Below the pieces are notes generated by a model, which was given only the letters and a program-made list of their open reading frames with translations, was not told the DNA's origin and searched no databases. The position numbers and the translations under genes are program-made. From Bisbaumannia salifodinae (GTDB taxonomy: Bacteria > Pseudomonadota > Gammaproteobacteria > Pseudomonadales > Halomonadaceae), in NCBI RefSeq assembly GCF_039522585.1, contig NZ_BAAADR010000014.1: a stretch of 64,000 bases of DNA; one strand, written 5' to 3'. Shown in pieces: positions 60,312-64,000 of the stretch (position 1 is its first letter; every line of letters starts with the position of its first letter).

Positions 60312-60784
60312 GACCGAGCCTCCAGGCGACGTTCGAGCTCCGCCACCAGGCCATCGGCGGCGGCTTCCACCAGGTCGAGGACGCGATCGAAACCCTCGGC
60401 GCCGCCATAGTAGGGATCGGGCACCGCCTGGCCGGGGCTGCCGGCGAAGTCGAGGAAGAGACCGAGGTGTGCCCGGCAGCCGGCGGGACAGCGCGCCTCG
60501 AGCTCCGCCAGATTGGCGTGATCCATGGCCAGCAGGTAGTCGAAGGCGTGGAAGTCGTCATCATGAAGCTGGCGGGCGCGCAGCGCCGAGAGGTCGTAGC
60601 CGCGGGTCGCGGCGGCGGCCCGGGTGCGCGGATCCGGCGCCTTGCCGATATGCCAGCCGCCGGTGCCGCAGGAGTCCACTTCGACCCGCTCGGCGAGTCC
60701 CGCGGCACTCAGGCGCTGGCGGAAGACGCCCTCGGCGGTGGGCGAGCGGCAGATATTGCCCAGGCAGACGAAGAGTACCCGCAT
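60308..60784 (-). CDS. Low-molecular-weight protein-tyrosine phosphatase
   Basis: The 158 residues have the P-loop CLGNICRS with catalytic C7 and R13, and the general-acid loop VPDPYYGG near residue 118. Members of this family often control exopolysaccharide tyrosine kinases, but none is in the window. The ATG at 60784 shares a base with the kdsB stop (TGATG) and the stop overlaps murB. Confidence 0.93.
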   Translation of the reverse strand: MRVLFVCLGNICRSPTAEGVFRQRLSAAGLAERVEVDSCGTGGWHIGKAPDPRTRAAAATRGYDLSALRARQLHDDDFHAFDYLLAMDHANLAELEARCPAGCRAHLGLFLDFAGSPGQAVPDPYYGGAEGFDRVLDLVEAAADGLVAELERRLEARS

Positions 60785-61575
60785 CACCCCTGATCCCCCT
60801 GCCCTTCCACCAGGGCCCGTACCCGGGCCAGGTCCTCGGCGGTATCGACACCGGCGGGATGGGGCTCCCGGGTCAGGGCCACCAGGATGCGCCGGCCATG
60901 CTGGAGGGCACGCAGCTGCTCCAGCTGTTCCAGTTGCTCCAGGGGGGTGGGCCGCCAGTCGCGGTAGTCGCGCAGGAAGCCGGCACGGTAGGCATAGAGG
61001 CCGATATGGCGCAACCAGCCATCGGTGCTCAGCCGCTCCGGGCGGGCGGCGAAGGCGTCGCGATCCCAGGCCTCTCTATCCCAGGGGATGGGCGCCCGGG
61101 AGAAGTAGAGGGCGGCGCCGCTCAGGTCCCGCACCACCTTGACCACATTGGGGTTGAAGAGCGTCTCCACGTCCTGGATCGGCTCCGCCAGGGTGGCCAT
61201 GGCCGCCGTGCCGTCATCCGCCAGGCGCTGGACCACCTGGTCGATCAGCGCCGGTGGCAGCAGCGGCTCGTCGCCCTGCACATTGACCAGGATCGCCGCG
61301 TCGTCCAGGCCCAGCAGATCCGCCACCTCGGCCAGGCGGTCGGTGCCGGAGGGGTGATCGGCGCGGGTCATCAGCGCCTCGCCCCCCGCCGCCTCGACCG
61401 CCTCGCGGATACGTTCGTCGTCGGTGGCCACCACCACCCGATCGGCGCCGCTGGCCCGGGCCTGGCGCCAGACCCGCACCACCATGGGCTCGCCGGCGAT
61501 CTCCAGCAGCGGCTTGCCGGGCAGCCGCGAGGAGGCATAGCGGGCCGGAATCACCGCGATCACCTCCTGACTCAT
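60784..61575 (-). CDS. kdsB: CMP-KDO synthetase
   Basis: Activates KDO with CTP for the LPS inner core. The 263 residues begin IAVIPARYASSRLPGKPLLE and include VVVATDDERIREAVEAAGGE, MTRADHPSGTDRLAEV, LVNVQGDEPLLPPALIDQV, and YAYRAGFLRDY. It follows the YcaR-like gene with a four-base overlap, in the order lpxK-ycaR-kdsB found in E. coli. Confidence 0.97.
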   Translation of the reverse strand: MSQEVIAVIPARYASSRLPGKPLLEIAGEPMVVRVWRQARASGADRVVVATDDERIREAVEAAGGEALMTRADHPSGTDRLAEVADLLGLDDAAILVNVQGDEPLLPPALIDQVVQRLADDGTAAMATLAEPIQDVETLFNPNVVKVVRDLSGAALYFSRAPIPWDREAWDRDAFAARPERLSTDGWLRHIGLYAYRAGFLRDYRDWRPTPLEQLEQLEQLRALQHGRRILVALTREPHPAGVDTAEDLARVRALVEGQGDQG

Positions 61576-61775
61576 GGCGTCGCCCCCGGCCCCTTGCCGA
61601 GCTTCTCGTCCACGTCCATGACCCGGGCTTCCTCCTCCAGCATTACCGGGATGCCGTCGCGAATCGGGAAGGCCAGGCCGTCATAGTGGCATCGGAGTTC
61701 GGCGGCCTCGCGGTCGTACTTGAGCTTACCCTGGCAGAGCGGGCAGACCAGCATGGCCAGCAGTTCCTTGTCCAT
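61572..61775 (-). CDS. YcaR/Trm112-like small protein
   Basis: The 67 residues start MDKELLAMLVCPLCQGKLKY and end with ELRCHYDGLAFPIRDGIPVM and a short acidic tail. C11, C14 and a later Cys are present, a partial zinc ribbon as in Trm112 relatives. E. coli YcaR occupies the same place between lpxK and kdsB. The ATG at 61775 has a GGAG site; a long frame from upstream reads through lpxK in another frame and is spurious. Confidence 0.93.
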   Translation of the reverse strand: MDKELLAMLVCPLCQGKLKYDREAAELRCHYDGLAFPIRDGIPVMLEEEARVMDVDEKLGKGPGATP

Positions 61776-61777
61776 CG

Positions 61778-62800
61778 TTATCTCTCCCGTGTCGGGACTG
61801 GGTTCAGGGTATCGAGCCGCCCGTCGAGCCACTCGATAAAGGTCGTGTCGGGCCGCGCCTTGACCTCCAGGGCCCAGCAGGCCGGGGAGGCGAAATCGCG
61901 GCACTTGACCGCATCCTTGGCGGTCATTACCACCGGGCGATCGTCGCCGAAGTCGAGATCGGCGGCGGCAAAGCGGTGGTGATCGGCGAAGGGGTGAGGC
62001 GTCACCGCCAGGCCCAGGCGCGCCAGGGTGGCGAAGAAGCGCCGCGGGTTGCCGATCCCCGCCACCCCGTGCACCGGCCCGGTGAAGGGCGGCGGCGTCA
62101 GGGTCAGGGCCTCGTCGTCGGCGACCCGGCGCCAGGCGCTGGGTTCGAGGGCCATCCGGTAGCCCCCCGCGGGGGGCGCGAAGGCCGGCTCGCCGTTGAT
62201 GATCACCGCATCCACGCTGGCAAGCCTCTCCAGGGGCTCGCGCAGGGGGCCGGCGGGCAGGCAGCGAGCGTTGCCGAAGCCGCGGGCGCCATCCACCACC
62301 ACCAGTTCCAGGTCGCGCCCCAGGGCCAGGTGCTGGAGGCCGTCGTCGCTGATCAGGATATCGCAGCCCGCCTCCAGCAACCGCCGGGCGCCCCGGGGGC
62401 GCTGCGGATCCACCACCAGGGGCACCCCGGTCTGGGCCGCCAGCATGCGCGGCTCGTCGCCACAGGCCGCCACCGGGGTCTCGGCGGTGACCCACAGCGG
62501 GTAGGCGTCGCTGCGCCCGCCATAGCCCCGGGAGAGGATGCCCGGCGCATGGCCGCGGGCCTGGAGGTGCTCGGCCAGCCAGGCCACCAGGGGCGACTTG
62601 CCGGTGCCCCCCAGGGTCAGGTTACCGACCACGATCACCGGCACCGGCGCCCGCCAGACCGGCTTCCTGCCCTGGGCGTAGGCCGATGCCCGGCGCCTCA
62701 CCGCCCAGCGGTAGAGCGCCTCCAGGGGACGCAGCAGCGCCAGCCAGGGCGCGCCGCGATAGGCCGCCGCCAGCCAGCGTTCGCCAAGCCCCAGGCTCAT
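61778..62800 (-). CDS. lpxK: Tetraacyldisaccharide 4'-kinase
   Basis: Phosphorylates the lipid A precursor at the 4' position at the inner-membrane face. The 340 residues have a short membrane-associated N-terminus (MSLGLGERWLAAAYRG), Walker A VVGNLTLGGTGKSPLVAWLA, the DDGLQHLALGRDLELVVVDG motif, and GIGNPRRFFATL. The ATG at 62800 overlaps the micro-ORF upstream by ATGA. Its N-terminal coding start is repeated twice between it and msbA. Confidence 0.93.
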   Translation of the reverse strand: MSLGLGERWLAAAYRGAPWLALLRPLEALYRWAVRRRASAYAQGRKPVWRAPVPVIVVGNLTLGGTGKSPLVAWLAEHLQARGHAPGILSRGYGGRSDAYPLWVTAETPVAACGDEPRMLAAQTGVPLVVDPQRPRGARRLLEAGCDILISDDGLQHLALGRDLELVVVDGARGFGNARCLPAGPLREPLERLASVDAVIINGEPAFAPPAGGYRMALEPSAWRRVADDEALTLTPPPFTGPVHGVAGIGNPRRFFATLARLGLAVTPHPFADHHRFAAADLDFGDDRPVVMTAKDAVKCRDFASPACWALEVKARPDTTFIEWLDGRLDTLNPVPTRER

Positions 62801-62976
62801 GCCGGGCGACCTCCTGGCATGGCAGTCCAGGTCAGGCGGCGGCGCGCCGCCGCTTGCCAAAGATCACCGAGTTCGAGGCTCATGCCGGGGGAGCCTCCTG
62901 GAATGGCAAGCCAGATCAGAGGGCCGCGTCGCGGCGCCGCCAACCAGCTACCGAAACACCTGCCTATGCCGCTCAT
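62797..62976 (-). CDS. Micro-ORF (59 aa) of two LpxK-N-terminus-like units
   Basis: The frame starts MSGIGRCFGSWLAAPRRG and at residue 32 begins a second unit MSLELGDLWQAAARRRLT; both resemble the LpxK start (MSLGLGERWLAAAYRG). It overlaps the msbA stop (ATGA) and the lpxK ATG (ATGA), so it replaces the direct msbA-lpxK coupling with an intact intermediate frame. Translation is unproven. Confidence 0.4.
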   Translation of the reverse strand: MSGIGRCFGSWLAAPRRGPLIWLAIPGGSPGMSLELGDLWQAAARRRLTWTAMPGGRPA

Positions 62977-62996
62977 GCCGGGGGAGCCTCCTGGAA
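62797..62996. repeat. Tandem junction repeat between msbA and lpxK
   Basis: The junction block CTCATGCCGGG-(G)GA-CCTCCTGG recurs with its ATG codons at 62798-62800, 62881-62883 and 62974-62976, periods of 83 and 93 bases. Each copy contains the msbA-type end (CAGGAGG and GGCATGAG) and the start of an LpxK-like N-terminus on the minus strand. Confidence 0.88.
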
Positions 62997-64000
62997 CTGC
63001 AAGCGGTGCAGGGCCGCGTAGGCGCCGTCCCGGGCCAGCAGCTCGGCGTGGCGTCCCGCCTCGATGATCTCGCCCTGCTCCATCACCAGGATGCGGTCGG
63101 CGCGCTCGATGGTCGAGAGACGGTGGGCGATCACGAAGGTGGTGCGCCCCTGGCAGAGGGTCTCCAGGGCACGCTGAATATAGCGCTCCGACTCGCTGTC
63201 CAGGGCCGAGGTGGCCTCGTCGAGGATCAGGATGGGGGCATCCTTGTAAATCGCCCGGGCGATGGCCAGGCGCTGGCGCTGGCCGCCGGAGAGCATCACG
63301 CCGTTGTCGCCCACCACGGTGGCATAGCCCTCGGGCAGGCGCTCGATAAATTCATGGGCATAGGCGGCGCGGGCCGCCGCCTCCACCGCCGCCGGATCCG
63401 GGGTCTCGTCGCCATAGGCGATGTTCTCGGTGATGCTGGCGTTGAACAGGGTCACCTGCTGGGAGACCAGGGCGATCTGCCGGCGCAGCGGCTGCAGGCG
63501 GTAGTCGTCCAGGGGCGTGCCGTCGACCCGGATGCGTCCGGCGGTCGGCGCGTAGAAGCGCGGCAGCAGGTTGACCAGGGTGGTCTTGCCGCTGCCGGAG
63601 CGGCCGACGACGGCGATCATCTCACCGGGTTCGACCTCCAGATCGATGCCCTTGAGCACCTCGGGCAGGTCCTCGCCATAGGCGAAGCGTACCCCCTCGA
63701 AGGCCAGGCGTCCCTGCAGCCGGGGCACCTCATGGGTCCCCTCGTCGGGCTCCGGCGACTCCTCGAGCAGGCCGAAGAGCTCGGCGGAGGCGGCGATGCC
63801 CTTCTGGATCTCGCTGTTGATCTCGGTGAGCTGACGCACCGGCTTGGCCATCAGCGAGGCGGCGGTGATAAAGGCCACGAACTCGCCGGCGGTCATCTCC
63901 GCCATCAGCGCCGGCGACATGGCCAGCCATACTAGGCCGGCCAGGGCCAGGGCCACCAGCAGCTGGATCACCGGGGTGCTGACCGCCTTGGTCAACGCCT
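62973..64000 (-). CDS. msbA: Lipid A export ATP-binding/permease protein MsbA (partial)
   Basis: Flips lipid A-core across the inner membrane. Only the C-terminal part is in the window: the last membrane helices (QLLVALALAGLVWLAMSPAL, then VAFITAASLMAKPV) and the nucleotide-binding domain. That domain has Walker A VVGRSGSGKTTLVNLLPRFY, signature MLSGGQRQRLAIARA, Walker B PILILDEATSALDSE and the H loop VIAHRLSTIE. It ends FQEAPPA, the sequence whose DNA is repeated downstream. The start lies beyond base 64000. Confidence 0.95.
   Translation of the reverse strand, partial: ALTKAVSTPVIQLLVALALAGLVWLAMSPALMAEMTAGEFVAFITAASLMAKPVRQLTEINSEIQKGIAASAELFGLLEESPEPDEGTHEVPRLQGRLAFEGVRFAYGEDLPEVLKGIDLEVEPGEMIAVVGRSGSGKTTLVNLLPRFYAPTAGRIRVDGTPLDDYRLQPLRRQIALVSQQVTLFNASITENIAYGDETPDPAAVEAAARAAYAHEFIERLPEGYATVVGDNGVMLSGGQRQRLAIARAIYKDAPILILDEATSALDSESERYIQRALETLCQGRTTFVIAHRLSTIERADRILVMEQGEIIEAGRHAELLARDGAYAALHRLQFQEAPPA

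Overview
The window is a dense, GC-rich, single-chromosome-type segment of a gammaproteobacterium. Gene content and order point to Halomonadaceae or a close relative. The pointers are ppc-mazG-relA-rlmD-cysM opposite a BarA/GacS-type hybrid kinase, rpoE-rseA(mucA)-rseB(mucB)-rseC(mucC)-mucD-lepA-lepB-rnc-era-recO-pdxJ in one run, a marine-type TonB2 cluster with TtpC and DUF3450, and an etfBA/etfD pair. The family assignment is inference from gene order and composition. Most genes lie on the minus strand. I see no rRNA, tRNA, CRISPR, phage or transposase gene.

Layout. 1-9616: ppc (partial), mazG, relA, rlmD, cysM, then barA facing pdxJ. 9686-19409: recO, era, rnc, lepB, lepA, mucD, rseC, rseB, rseA, rpoE, covering translation, RNA processing and the envelope-stress regulon core. 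19719-25526: aroG-type DAHP synthase, dinG, rhlB, a small basic protein and xthA. 25766-30898: TPR protein, tonB, exbD, exbB, ttpC, DUF3450, with a Fur-box-like site upstream of the first gene. 31338-35138: etfA and etfB divergent from etfD. 35359-37412: a WbpE/WbpB nucleotide-sugar pair. 37471-42363: sulfurtransferase, UvrD-type helicase, DUF1285, tatD, PilZ. 42389-51334: holB, tmk, mltG, pabC, fabF, acpP, fabG, fabD, plsX, rpmF, yceD, the fatty-acid/phospholipid block read from a strong promoter before yceD. 51450-55025: yceF, sppA, a HAD phosphatase, rluC. 55598-59035: rne with a long leader and a very long repetitive C-terminal region. 59277-64000: murB, a low-molecular-weight phosphatase, kdsB, a YcaR/Trm112-like protein, lpxK and msbA (partial), an LPS/cell-wall block.

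The most unusual signal is a recurring kind of tandem duplication at gene junctions. At three unrelated places (tonB/TPR, the 3' end of etfA, msbA/lpxK) the junction DNA is repeated two to four times with a period of about 83-101 bp. Each copy carries the end of the upstream gene and, at two of the loci, also the start of the downstream gene. At tonB/TPR and msbA/lpxK the copies form intact micro-ORFs resembling the N-terminus of the downstream protein, keeping the stop-to-start spacing or ATGA overlap of the original junction. At etfA three diverged copies of the C-terminal coding segment lie between the stop codon and the terminator. In addition, two dispersed copies of a 7-bp tandem array (CAAGGAA at recO/era, CAAGGAG at yceF/sppA) share a homologous roughly 100-bp tail, a 150-bp MITE-like inverted-repeat element follows rne, and a nested inverted-repeat element follows xthA.
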